From positions 92,342 to 156,341 of the forward strand of contig JACKLK010000011.1 of the NCBI GenBank assembly GCA_024236015.1: a stretch of DNA of 64,000 bases, given 5' to 3'. This document shows, piece after piece, positions 18,012 through 27,688 of this stretch. This stretch comes from Rhodoferax sp. GTDB lineage: Bacteria; Pseudomonadota; Gammaproteobacteria; Burkholderiales; Burkholderiaceae_C. A program made the translations under genes and the position numbers. The notes beneath the pieces are model-generated. The model saw only the letters and a program-made list of their open reading frames with translations. It searched no databases and was not told where the DNA came from. Numbering within the stretch: position 1 is the first letter of the stretch; every line of letters starts with the position of its first letter.

Positions 18012-18932
18012 CTAGGTTTGTTCGGCCTCGAGTTCGTCGAGTGCCGCCTGCTGGGCCTGCTGCAGCACCTTTGCCAGCGGGTGCGTGGCGGCGACCAGGC
18101 CGTTGCGCCGGGCATCCTTGGCCAGCGCGGAGAATCCCGGCGTGATCTCCCAGCGCTGCGCGGCCAGGCCGAACAGCCGGTGCATCTGCTCGGTCAACGC
18201 GGCGCCGAAGGCCTGCGACGGCGGCACCGGCAACTGGATGCCGGAACGGTCGATGATGCTGAACGCGATGGTCCACCCGGTGTCGTGCAACATGCCGGCC
18301 AGGTAACCGTCGAACACCGACTGGCCGGTCGGGGTCGCCAGGATGCCGGTGTGGCGTGCCAGGGCTTCCGAGTGGTCCCACATGCGCGGGCCGGCGCGCC
18401 CGCTCAACGGGCCCGGCGGCGACTGGTAGATCGGCTTGAGCAACACGCGGGCGATCACGGTCTGCAGGCCCTGCAGCCCGATCAGCGAGATCGCCTGTTC
18501 CAGGTCGTTCACGTCACCCTGTACCCGGTAATACGGGCTGCTGGCCAGGCGCATCACCTCGGCGGCCAGCACGGCATCCTTGCCGATGCGCTCGGCGATC
18601 GCCGGCGTGGGCAGGTCGGTCTGGCGCACCAGGGCGATCAGCTGGGGAATCAGCGCCGCCGCACGCGGCAGCAGGTTGTCCGGTATTTCGGGCAGTGCCA
18701 GCGTGCGGGCCACGGCGTCGAGCGCCTGGCGCTCGATCGGCGTGATCGGCGTGTCGCTCAGTTCGCCGCAACCGAGCAGCCAGGGCAATACCGGACGCAC
18801 GTCGGCAACCGGCGCGGCCGGCTCCTGGACCGGTTCGATGCGCACCGGTGTCGCGTCGGATGCGGGTGCGCGCGTGCCGGTCTGCGGCGCAGGTGGCCGG
18901 CCCCATGGCCAGAGTCGGGACAGCCAGCTCAT
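18012..18932 (-). CDS. HDOD-domain protein
   Basis: This encodes 306 residues from MSWLSRLWPWGRP; an in-frame ATG six codons upstream (18950) is an alternative. After a variable Pro/Ala-rich N-terminus of about 70 residues, the HDOD fold is recognisable: LPEIPDNLLPRAAALIPQL, then DAVLAAEVMRLASSPYYRV, AISLIGLQGLQTVIARVLL and the segment FDGYLAGMLHDTG. HDOD proteins resemble HD-type phosphohydrolases but mostly act in signalling, often with GGDEF/EAL proteins. It is a stand-alone HDOD protein between purine genes, convergent with yitT, and no output domain is visible. Its role is unknown. Confidence 0.88.
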   Translation of the reverse strand: MSWLSRLWPWGRPPAPQTGTRAPASDATPVRIEPVQEPAAPVADVRPVLPWLLGCGELSDTPITPIERQALDAVARTLALPEIPDNLLPRAAALIPQLIALVRQTDLPTPAIAERIGKDAVLAAEVMRLASSPYYRVQGDVNDLEQAISLIGLQGLQTVIARVLLKPIYQSPPGPLSGRAGPRMWDHSEALARHTGILATPTGQSVFDGYLAGMLHDTGWTIAFSIIDRSGIQLPVPPSQAFGAALTEQMHRLFGLAAQRWEITPGFSALAKDARRNGLVAATHPLAKVLQQAQQAALDELEAEQT

Positions 18933-19044
18933 GATGCGGTCGCCGCGCATGCGGGGCGGCCATAGGGCAGTGTCGGGCGCAGGATCGACATGGAGGGAGC
19001 TTTCGTCATGGCGCGTTGGCGCGGTCTGCCACGTTCATGGCGGT

Positions 19045-20472
<1,428 letters not shown>

Positions 20473-20530
20473 GATCGAGGTCCGTTGCGTGTGCCGGTTC
20501 GGCCGGGCATGGGTTGGGCACAATCGGAGC

Positions 20531-21886
20531 ATGACCGAGCAAGCATCCACTTCCGACCCAACCGATACTACCGCGCAGGAGACGCGCCGGGCCCGCGCCT
20601 TGCTGGACCGTTTGTACCAGGCAGCCGTGACGCGGGCCTTGCCGGCGCACGTCACCGCAGCCTGCCTGCCGTCGCCGCCGGGTCCTGGCGGGCGTACGCT
20701 GGTCCTGGGCGCCGGCAAGGCGGGCGCGGCGATGGCGCAGGCCGTCGAGGCGGCCTGGCCGGCCGATGCGCCGCTGTCGGGCCTGGTCGTGACCCGTTAC
20801 CACCATGTGCCGCCACGGGCCGTTGGCCTGGCGGCACGCATCGAGGTGGTCGAGGCCTCGCACCCGGTGCCGGACGAAGCCGGCCAGCAGGCGGCCCGGC
20901 GCATGCTGGCACTGACCGAGGGCCTCACGTCGCAGGACCTGGTGCTGTGCCTGATCTCCGGCGGCGGGTCGGCCCTGCTCAGCCTGCCGGTGGAGGGGCT
21001 GGACTTCGCCGGCAAGCAGGCGGTGAACCAGGCGCTGCTGGCCAGTGGCGCCAGCATCACGGAGATGAATTGCGTGCGCAAGCACCTGTCGCGGGTCAAG
21101 GGCGGTCGCCTGGCCGCGGCCTGCGCGCCGGCGCGGGTCGTGACGCTGACCATCAGCGACGTACCCGGAGACGACCCCAGCGTGATCGCCAGCGGCCCGA
21201 CCGTGCCGGATGCGAGCACCTGCGCGCAGGCCCTGGCCATCCTGCGGCGCTACGCGATCGACGTGCCGCCGGCCATCGTGCAGGCGCTCGAACGCGGCGA
21301 ACTGGAAACACCCAAGCCCGGCGACCCGCGCTTCGCGCACCACGAGGTGCATCTGATCGCGACACCGCAACAAAGCCTGGAAGCGGCGGCCGAGGCCGCG
21401 CGTGCGGCCGGCCTGACCGCCCATATCCTGAGCGATGCCATCGAAGGCGAGTCGCGCGAGGTCGGCAAGGTGCATGCCGCACTGGCGCGGGCGGTGGCGC
21501 TGCGCGGCGAGCCGTTCGCGCGGCCGTGCGTGATCCTCAGCGGCGGCGAGACGACGGTCACGGTGCGCCCGCGCGCGCCGGGCGTGCCGCGTGGCCGTGG
21601 CGGCCGCGCCGGCGAGTTCTGCATGGGCCTGGCCGAGGCCTTGCAGGGCCAGCCGGGCGTCTATGCATTGGCCGCCGACACCGACGGCATCGACGGCGTC
21701 GAGGACAACGCGGGAGCCTTCGTGACGCCGGACACGCTGGCGCGCGCGGCGCGGCTCGACATGAAGATCGCCGACCACCTGCAGCGCAACGATGCCTACG
21801 GCTTCTTCGAGCCGCTGGGCGACCTGGTGTTCACCGGCCCGACCTATACCAACGTCAACGACTTCCGCGCCATCCTGGTGCTGTGA
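20531..21886 (+). CDS. glycerate 2-kinase (MOFRL family, GckA/TtuD-like)
   Basis: This encodes 451 residues of the DUF4147-MOFRL glycerate kinase family, which phosphorylates D-glycerate to 2-phosphoglycerate with ATP. Diagnostic segments are LVLGAGKAGAAMAQAVE, EASHPVPDE, LISGGGSALL, CVRKHLSRVKGGRLA and VTLTISDVPGDDPSVIASGP, with the C-terminal MOFRL part ALAADTDGIDGVEDNAGAF. The enzyme is cytoplasmic. In ureide users glyoxylate released from ureidoglycolate is converted through tartronate semialdehyde to glycerate, so this gene fits carbon recovery from purines. The other enzymes of that branch are not in the window. Confidence 0.93.
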   Translation: MTEQASTSDPTDTTAQETRRARALLDRLYQAAVTRALPAHVTAACLPSPPGPGGRTLVLGAGKAGAAMAQAVEAAWPADAPLSGLVVTRYHHVPPRAVGLAARIEVVEASHPVPDEAGQQAARRMLALTEGLTSQDLVLCLISGGGSALLSLPVEGLDFAGKQAVNQALLASGASITEMNCVRKHLSRVKGGRLAAACAPARVVTLTISDVPGDDPSVIASGPTVPDASTCAQALAILRRYAIDVPPAIVQALERGELETPKPGDPRFAHHEVHLIATPQQSLEAAAEAARAAGLTAHILSDAIEGESREVGKVHAALARAVALRGEPFARPCVILSGGETTVTVRPRAPGVPRGRGGRAGEFCMGLAEALQGQPGVYALAADTDGIDGVEDNAGAFVTPDTLARAARLDMKIADHLQRNDAYGFFEPLGDLVFTGPTYTNVNDFRAILVL

Positions 21887-21916
21887 TGGCGCTGGCGCGG
21901 GCGCCTGCGTAATGCG

Positions 21917-22528
21917 TCAGGCCCGCAGCGACAACACGGCGCCGATGGCCATGAAGATGCCGCCGCAGACCTGGTTGAAGCGGCGTCCCACCCGCTGCAG
22001 CCACGGGCGGATGCGTTGCGACAGGCTGGCGACGAAGGCCTCGAACACGATCTCGATGGCGGCGAAGGTGCCGGCCATGATCGCGAACTGCAGCACCAGG
22101 CTGCGCGCCGGATCGATGAACTGCGGCAGGAATGCGGCGAAGAACAGGATGGCCTTGGGGTTGGTCAGCGCCGACAGGGCACCCTGGCGGAACAGCGAGC
22201 CGCCCGTGCGCGATGGCGCCTGTGCGAGCGGCTCGATGCCCACCGGCGGTGAACGCCAGACCTGGATGCCGAGCCAGACCAGGTAGGCCCCGCCGACCCA
22301 CTTGAGCACGGTCAGCCACAGCAGCGAGGTCTGCAGCAGGGCGCCGATGCCGAACATGGACAACGCGATCACGACGACGAAGCCGAAGGCGCCGCCGCAG
22401 ATCGTGTACATCGTCTTGCGCCGGCCGTGCAAGGCGCCGTGCGTCAATGCCAGCAGCCCGTTCGGGCCGGGTGACAGGGACAGGCCGAGTGCGGCCAGGA
22501 AATAGATCAGCCAGGTATCCAGGCTCAT
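21917..22528 (-). CDS. LysE/RhtB-family exporter
   Basis: This encodes 203 residues with about six hydrophobic helices. It begins MSLDTWLIYFLAALGLSLSP and continues with GPNGLLALTHGALHGRRKT, the classic LysE/RhtB N-terminus, and has LSALTNPKAILFFAAFLPQF in the middle. The family exports amino acids or homoserine lactones through the inner membrane. The substrate cannot be read here. Its ATG overlaps the stop of the upstream VOC gene (ATGA), so the two form a coupled pair. It is convergent with glycerate kinase. Confidence 0.9.
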   Translation of the reverse strand: MSLDTWLIYFLAALGLSLSPGPNGLLALTHGALHGRRKTMYTICGGAFGFVVVIALSMFGIGALLQTSLLWLTVLKWVGGAYLVWLGIQVWRSPPVGIEPLAQAPSRTGGSLFRQGALSALTNPKAILFFAAFLPQFIDPARSLVLQFAIMAGTFAAIEIVFEAFVASLSQRIRPWLQRVGRRFNQVCGGIFMAIGAVLSLRA

Positions 22529-22971
22529 GGACTTGCCGCTCCCTTGAGTTCGATCGTGTTGCCGTCGGGATCGTGGAAATACAGCGAAGGCCCGTTGCCC
22601 TCGGCGCCGAAATTGACCGTCGCCGGCGCCAGCGGCGGGGCGCCCGCCGCATGCAGGTGCCGCACCAGCGCGGGTTCGTCGAAGGGCTCCACGCGCAGGC
22701 ACAGGTGGTCGACGTTGCGCGCCTCGTCACCCGCCGCGGCACCGCCCTTGCGTCCCAGCGGGCCGTCGACGGCGACCAGGTCGACCATCGATGCGCCGGC
22801 GCGCAGGTGGACCAGGCCGAGGTCGTCGCGCCGCTTGACCACCGTGCAACCGAGCGCACGCGCGTAGAACGCGATGGCGCGTTCTACGTCGACCACGCGC
22901 AGCACGACATGGTCCAGGCGCAGCACGTCGAATGGGGGTGTCGGCAAGACGGTGTCGGAGCGTTCGGGCAT
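22525..22971 (-). CDS. VOC-superfamily (glyoxalase/bleomycin-resistance) protein
   Basis: This encodes 148 residues of the vicinal oxygen chelate fold: LDHVVLRVVDVERAIAFYAR, then NVDHLCLRVEPFD, and the second-module SLYFHDPDGNTIELKG. Histidines and glutamate at metal positions are retained. Such proteins are metal-dependent isomerases, dioxygenases or resistance binders; the substrate is unknown. It is translationally coupled to the LysE exporter, suggesting a joint detoxification or efflux role. An FNR-like box lies 81 bases upstream of its ATG in the divergent gap with the Crp/Fnr gene. Confidence 0.88.
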   Translation of the reverse strand: MPERSDTVLPTPPFDVLRLDHVVLRVVDVERAIAFYARALGCTVVKRRDDLGLVHLRAGASMVDLVAVDGPLGRKGGAAAGDEARNVDHLCLRVEPFDEPALVRHLHAAGAPPLAPATVNFGAEGNGPSLYFHDPDGNTIELKGAASP

Positions 22972-23052
22972 GGCGTGCAAAAGCTGGCATTGTGCCGCGG
23001 ATTTGACATGGTCGGGCAAGCCGGGCACCGGCCGGCCGTTTGCGCGCCAAGT

Positions 23053-23066
23053 TTGATATTGCTCAA
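23053..23066. promoter_or_regulatory. FNR-like binding box
   Basis: TTGATATTGCTCAA matches the FNR/DNR consensus TTGAT-N4-ATCAA at nine of ten fixed positions. It lies between the divergent VOC and Crp/Fnr-type genes, 35 bases upstream of the regulator's ATG at 23102. The neighbouring regulator carries an FNR-like recognition helix (ETLSR), so autoregulation is the simplest reading. Binding is inferred from sequence only. Confidence 0.65.
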
Positions 23067-23101
23067 GGTTGCCGGCCCTGTTACGCGGCACATTGGGCCC
23101 C

Positions 23102-23725
23102 ATGTTGCCAAACGAGTTGCTTGATCTCCCTGCCGAACGGTCTGCGGCCGAGCCTGGAGTGGTGTTGTTGCATCGGGGCAAACTCGCCGATGGCGTGGTG
23201 TTTGTCGAGACCGGGCGGGTCGAGCTGGGCCTGATGGACGGCGAGGGACTGACCCACCTGCTCGGCACGGTCGAGGGGCCGTTCTGGCTCGAGGCCAGTG
23301 CGGCCATCCTCGGCCGGCCCAGCCTGGTGGACGTGGTCACCGAGACCCGCGTCAAGATGCGCCGCCTGGCGTTGCCGAGCTTTCGCTTGTGGCTCGGCAG
23401 CCTGCCGGCGTCCGCACAGACCCTGCTGCGCGACATCGCGATGGCCCACTGGCAACAGAGCGAACTGGCCGTGAGCCGCCTGGCCAAGGACGCCGAGGCG
23501 CGGTGTGCCGAATGGCTGCTGCGCCATGCGCAGACCAGCGCCCAGGGGTCGGTGGCGGTGATGCTGCAGCAGCGCAAGCGGCTGATCGCCGCGCAACTGG
23601 GCATCGCGCCCGAGACCTTGTCGCGGGTGCTGCGCCATCTGCGCGAACGCAGCCTGATCAGCGGTTCGGGCCGGGTCGTGAACCTGGTCGACCCGAGCGG
23701 CCTGCGGTCGCTGGCGGGGGTCTGA
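23102..23725 (+). CDS. Crp/Fnr-family transcriptional regulator
   Basis: This encodes 207 residues: an N-terminal cyclic-nucleotide-binding-like beta-roll to about residue 105, a long helix, and a C-terminal winged HTH. The recognition helix IAPETLSRVLRHLRE has the ExxSR pattern used by FNR-type proteins to read TTGAT half-sites, not the CRP pattern. The four-cysteine Fe-S cluster of true FNR is absent; only one cysteine is seen (ARCAEW). It may instead sense haem-bound gas, redox state or another ligand, as DNR-type proteins do. Its stop codon abuts the xdhB stop codon with no spacer. Confidence 0.88.
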   Translation: MLPNELLDLPAERSAAEPGVVLLHRGKLADGVVFVETGRVELGLMDGEGLTHLLGTVEGPFWLEASAAILGRPSLVDVVTETRVKMRRLALPSFRLWLGSLPASAQTLLRDIAMAHWQQSELAVSRLAKDAEARCAEWLLRHAQTSAQGSVAVMLQQRKRLIAAQLGIAPETLSRVLRHLRERSLISGSGRVVNLVDPSGLRSLAGV

Positions 23726-26065
23726 CTAGCCGCCCCGTCGCGGCAAGGCGCCCAGCACGTTCTCCGCTGTCGCAGGCGCCGAAAGCTGGATCGGCATACG
23801 CCCGTCCGGATCAACCGCGCCCGCGGCCGCCCGCAGGGCCTCGTACACGCTGATCGCCAGCATGAACGGCGGCTCGCCGACGGCCTTGGAGCCGAACACG
23901 TTGTCTTCGCGGTTCGGCTCCGGCCACAGCTCGACCGTGAAATGCTCCGGGATGTCGCCGGTGGCCGGGATCTTGTAGGTGCTCGGCGCGTGGGTCGTGA
24001 GCAGGCCCTTGTCGTTCCACACCAGCTGCTCGGTGGTCAGCCAGCCCATGCCCTGCACGAAGCCGCCTTCGATCTGGCCGATGTCGATGGCCGGGTTGAT
24101 GGAGCGGCCCACGTCGTGCAGGATGTCGACCTTGAGCACCCGGCTCTCGCCGGTCAGCGTGTCGATGGCCACTTCGGTGCAGGCCGCGCCATAGGCGAAG
24201 TAATAGAACGGCCGCCCGGTCAGCGTGGTCTTGTCGTAGTGGATCTTGGGCGTGCGGTAGAAGCCGTCGCTCCACAGCTGGATGCGGTTGGCATAGGCCA
24301 GGCGCACCACCTCCTCGAAGCTGCGCGTGGCCTTGGGCGAGATCACCTGGCCACCGGCAAACCGGATCGCGCCGGCGCCGCAGCCGTCCAGGCCGCAGAC
24401 GAACTGGGCCAGGTTGTCGCGCACGTTGCGCGCCGCGAACTGCGCCGCGCGCCCGTTCAGGTCGGTGCCGGCCGACGCGGCGGTGGCCGACGCGTTAGGG
24501 ATCTTGCTGGTGTCGCTGGCCGTGGCCAGCACCTTGTCGAACGGCACGCCGAGTTCGTCGGCCACCACCTGTGCGACCTTGGTGTTGAGCCCCTGGCCCA
24601 TCTCGGTGCCGCCGTGGTTGACCTGCACGCTGCCGTCGGTATAGACGTGCACCAGCGCACCGGCCTGGTTGAACAAGGTGGCGGTGAACGAGATGCCGAA
24701 CTTGACCGGCGTGAGCGCGATGCCGCGCTTGATCACCGCGCTGGAACGGTTCCAGCGCGCGATCTCGGCGCGCCGGTGTTCGTAGCGGGCCGTTTGCGCC
24801 AGCTGGTCGATCAGCGGCTGCAGGATGTTGTCCTCCACCGGCATCTGGTAGTGGGTGACGTTGCGCTCGTCGATGCCGTACAGGTTGCGCCGGCGCACGT
24901 CCAGCGGGTCGAGCCCGAGCGCGCGCGCGATGTCGCCCAGGATGGTCTCGATCAGGATCACCCCCTGCGGGCCGCCGAAGCCGCGGAACGCGGTATGGCT
25001 TTGCGTGTTCGTCTTGCACCGGTACGACGCGATCTCGACGTCGGCCAGGTAATACGCGTTGTCGCAGTGGAACACCGCCCGGTCGGCGACCGGGCCGCTG
25101 AGGTCGGCCGAGAAGCCGCAGTTGGCCGCCAGCGCCAGCTGCAACCCGCACAGGCGGCCGGTGTCGTCGTAACCCACCGTGTACTGGTAGGAGAACGGAT
25201 GGCGCTTGCCGGTGATCATGAAGTCGTCGTCGCGGTCCAGCCGCAGCTTGACCGGGCAGTGGTACTTGGACGCGGCGATGGCGCTCCACACCGCGAGGTG
25301 GCCGGCCTGGGTTTCCTTGCCGCCGAAGCCGCCGCCCATGCGCCGGCATTCGACGCGTACGCCATGGTTGTCGATGCCCAGCGCGTGCGCAACCCAGTGC
25401 TGCACCTCGCCCGGATGCTGGGTGCTGGAATACACCAGCCACTGGTTCTGCTCCTGCGGCACCACGTACGCCACCTGGCCTTCGAGATAGAAGTGCTCCT
25501 GGCCGCCGACCTCCAGCGTGCCGCTGAGCCGGTGCGGCGCCTGCGCCAGCGCGGCCTTGGCGTCGCCGCGGCGCACGAACACCGGCGGCAGCACGAAACT
25601 CTCGGCCTGCATCGCCTGCTGCGTCGTCAGGATGGCGGGCAAGGCGTCGATCTGCAGCCGGACCTTGCGCGCGGCGCGCCGCGCGGCCATGGTGTCCGTG
25701 GCCAGCACCAGCCCGACCACCTGGCCGACGTGTTGCACCGTGTCGCTGGCGAAGATCGGTTCGTCGCCGGCGAACGAGGCCAGCGTCGGATCGCCCGGAA
25801 TGTCGCGGCCCAGCACGATGCCGCGCACGCCGGGCATGGCCAGCGCCTCGGCGGTGTCGACGCCGCGCAGCCGCCCGTGTGCGACCGTGGACAGGATCGG
25901 CGCCGCGTGCAGGGTGCCGCGCAGCTCGGTGATGTCGTCGACATAGGTCGCGCCGCCGCGGACCTGGGCGCGGGCGCTTTCATGCGGCCGGGACACGCCG
26001 GCGGCCGCCATCGGCTCGGTGTCGGGGCGGGTGCCGGGCAGCATGAGTTTTTCCGGTGCGTTCAT
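23726..26065 (-). CDS. xdhB: xanthine dehydrogenase molybdopterin-binding subunit
   Basis: This encodes 779 residues, the large molybdenum subunit that hydroxylates hypoxanthine to xanthine and xanthine to urate. Landmarks are GGATYVDDITELRGTLHAA near the N-terminus, GQEHFYLEGQVAYV, RMGGGFGGKETQ, HTAFRGFGGPQG, VNHGGTEMGQGLNTK, and the catalytic glutamate in GEPPFML near the end. The length matches bacterial XdhB. Its ATG overlaps the xdhA stop (ATGA), so the subunits are translationally coupled. Electrons pass to the Fe-S and FAD centres in XdhA. Maturation needs XdhC, encoded at 14947-15762. Confidence 0.97.
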   Translation of the reverse strand: MNAPEKLMLPGTRPDTEPMAAAGVSRPHESARAQVRGGATYVDDITELRGTLHAAPILSTVAHGRLRGVDTAEALAMPGVRGIVLGRDIPGDPTLASFAGDEPIFASDTVQHVGQVVGLVLATDTMAARRAARKVRLQIDALPAILTTQQAMQAESFVLPPVFVRRGDAKAALAQAPHRLSGTLEVGGQEHFYLEGQVAYVVPQEQNQWLVYSSTQHPGEVQHWVAHALGIDNHGVRVECRRMGGGFGGKETQAGHLAVWSAIAASKYHCPVKLRLDRDDDFMITGKRHPFSYQYTVGYDDTGRLCGLQLALAANCGFSADLSGPVADRAVFHCDNAYYLADVEIASYRCKTNTQSHTAFRGFGGPQGVILIETILGDIARALGLDPLDVRRRNLYGIDERNVTHYQMPVEDNILQPLIDQLAQTARYEHRRAEIARWNRSSAVIKRGIALTPVKFGISFTATLFNQAGALVHVYTDGSVQVNHGGTEMGQGLNTKVAQVVADELGVPFDKVLATASDTSKIPNASATAASAGTDLNGRAAQFAARNVRDNLAQFVCGLDGCGAGAIRFAGGQVISPKATRSFEEVVRLAYANRIQLWSDGFYRTPKIHYDKTTLTGRPFYYFAYGAACTEVAIDTLTGESRVLKVDILHDVGRSINPAIDIGQIEGGFVQGMGWLTTEQLVWNDKGLLTTHAPSTYKIPATGDIPEHFTVELWPEPNREDNVFGSKAVGEPPFMLAISVYEALRAAAGAVDPDGRMPIQLSAPATAENVLGALPRRGG

Positions 26066-27549
26066 GCGGCTTCTCCTTGCGGTGCGAACGACTCCAGGTT
26101 GATCGCCTGCATGCCCTGGCTCTCCAGCCAGAAGCGGTGCATCAGGTTGCCCAGCACGGTGCTGCGGTAGCCGGCGCTGGCGCGCATGTCCGAGATCGGC
26201 TGGAACTCGCTGCGCAAGGCGTCACCGGCCTGCCGGGCCGCCGCTGCGCTCCAGGCTACGCCCGTCAATGCGGCCTCGGCGCGGCGGGCGCGTACCGGTG
26301 TTGCCGCCACGCCGCCCACGCCGATGGACGCGGCAACGACCCGGCCGCCGTCGATGCGCAGGTTCACGGCCAGGCAGATGGCCGAGATGTCGTCGTCGAA
26401 ACGCTTGGAGATCTTGTAGACCCGCGCGCATTCGCCGTCGACCGGCAGCGGCACCTTGATCCAGGCCAGCAGTTCGTCCGCGGCCATGACGTTGCTGCGG
26501 TAGCCGGTGTACAGGGCCTCGAGCGGCATCTCCCGGTGCCCGCGGGTACTCATCAGCACCACGTTGGTGCCAAGCGCGATCAGCAGCGGCATGCTGTCGC
26601 CGATGGGCGAGCCGTTGGCGACATTGCCGCCGAGCGTGCCGGAGTTGCGCACCGGCAGGCCGGCGAACCGGCTGGCGAACGCCTGCAACTGCGGGCGGTC
26701 CTGCGCCAGCGCCGCATAGGCGTCGTGCAGCGGAACCGCCGCGCCGATGGCCACATGGTGGGGATAACGCTCGATGCGGCGCAGTTCGGCGGCACGGGTG
26801 ACGTCGAGCACCTGGTCGAAGCGACGATGCTGCTTGGTGACCCACAACCCGACGTCGGTGCAGCCGGCCACGACCTGGGCCTCGGGATATTGCGCGCGGG
26901 CCTGCAGCAGCGCGTCCAGCGTGCGCGGCGCCAGGTAGGCCGGCGTTGCCGCCGGCCCCCCGCCGCCGGCCGCGGCGGGCTCGGGGGCCCGGGCCAGCTG
27001 CTGCAGCTGCGCGAGCACGGCGCCTTCGGCGACATCGGCCCGGGGCAGGCGGGCCATGGCCTGCGCCGCATCCAGGATCGGCCGGTAGCCGGTGCAGCGG
27101 CACAGGTTGCCGGAGAGTTCCTGCTGCGCCAGCGCGCGGTCGATGGTCCGGCCCTGCACCACGTGGTTCTGGTACATGCCGAACAGGCTCATGACGAAAC
27201 CGGGGGTGCAGAAGCCGCACTGCGAGCCGTGGCTCCGTACCATGGCCTCCTGGGCCGGATGCAGGGCGCCGTCGCTGCCCGCGAGGTCCTCGACCGTCCA
27301 CAAGGCCATGCCGTCGATGGAGTGCGCCAGCCGGATGCAGCTGTTGACGGCGCGAAACCGCAGGCCATCGCCGTGGGGCTCGGCCAGCACGACGGTGCAG
27401 GCGCCGCAGTCGCCTTCGCCGCAGCCCTCCTTGGTGCCGGTGCAGGCCAGGTCTTCGCGCAGCAGGTCGAGCAGGGTGCGGTCGGGGGGGACGTTGTCCA
27501 GGGTCTGGATGGCGCCGCGGCGGATGAATCGGATGGTCTGGTGGTGCAT
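26062..27549 (-). CDS. xdhA: xanthine dehydrogenase small subunit (2Fe-2S and FAD)
   Basis: This encodes 495 residues carrying two 2Fe-2S clusters and FAD. The plant-type cluster cysteines are in GCGEGDCGACT and NSCIRL, and the second cluster in QCGFCTPGFVMS and GNLCRCTGYRP. After a Gly/Ala/Pro linker near residues 175-200 comes the FAD-binding domain with VVAGCTDVGLWVTKQ, and NSGTLGGNVANGSPIGDSMP. ATG 27549 (MHHQTIRFIRRGA) is preferred over the longer frame because the Fe-S domain starts immediately after it. The gene is divergent from a LysR regulator with a 139-base gap and should be its target. Confidence 0.97.
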   Translation of the reverse strand: MHHQTIRFIRRGAIQTLDNVPPDRTLLDLLREDLACTGTKEGCGEGDCGACTVVLAEPHGDGLRFRAVNSCIRLAHSIDGMALWTVEDLAGSDGALHPAQEAMVRSHGSQCGFCTPGFVMSLFGMYQNHVVQGRTIDRALAQQELSGNLCRCTGYRPILDAAQAMARLPRADVAEGAVLAQLQQLARAPEPAAAGGGGPAATPAYLAPRTLDALLQARAQYPEAQVVAGCTDVGLWVTKQHRRFDQVLDVTRAAELRRIERYPHHVAIGAAVPLHDAYAALAQDRPQLQAFASRFAGLPVRNSGTLGGNVANGSPIGDSMPLLIALGTNVVLMSTRGHREMPLEALYTGYRSNVMAADELLAWIKVPLPVDGECARVYKISKRFDDDISAICLAVNLRIDGGRVVAASIGVGGVAATPVRARRAEAALTGVAWSAAAARQAGDALRSEFQPISDMRASAGYRSTVLGNLMHRFWLESQGMQAINLESFAPQGEAA

Positions 27550-27650
27550 GGTGTGTCGTGACGGTGCAAGGCGGCCGGGGAGGCGCAAGTTCTGCGCCAG
27601 TACGCGCGGGCGCGACTCATGCCGAAACTACGCGCTTGGGCAGGACGCGG

Positions 27651-27668
27651 CATACACGCTAGCATATG
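27651..27668. promoter_or_regulatory. dyad in the xdhA/lysR intergenic region
   Basis: CATA and TATG arms (27651-27654 and 27665-27668) flank a ten-base spacer with GCTAGC inside it. The site sits 20 bases before the LysR start and about 100 bases before xdhA. A wider ATGCCG/CGGCAT pair lies nearby at about 27619-27653. LysR proteins often bind interrupted dyads in such divergent gaps, but the match to T-N11-A is imperfect, so this is only a candidate. Confidence 0.35.
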
Positions 27669-27688
27669 GACGCCATTGCACTGCCTGT

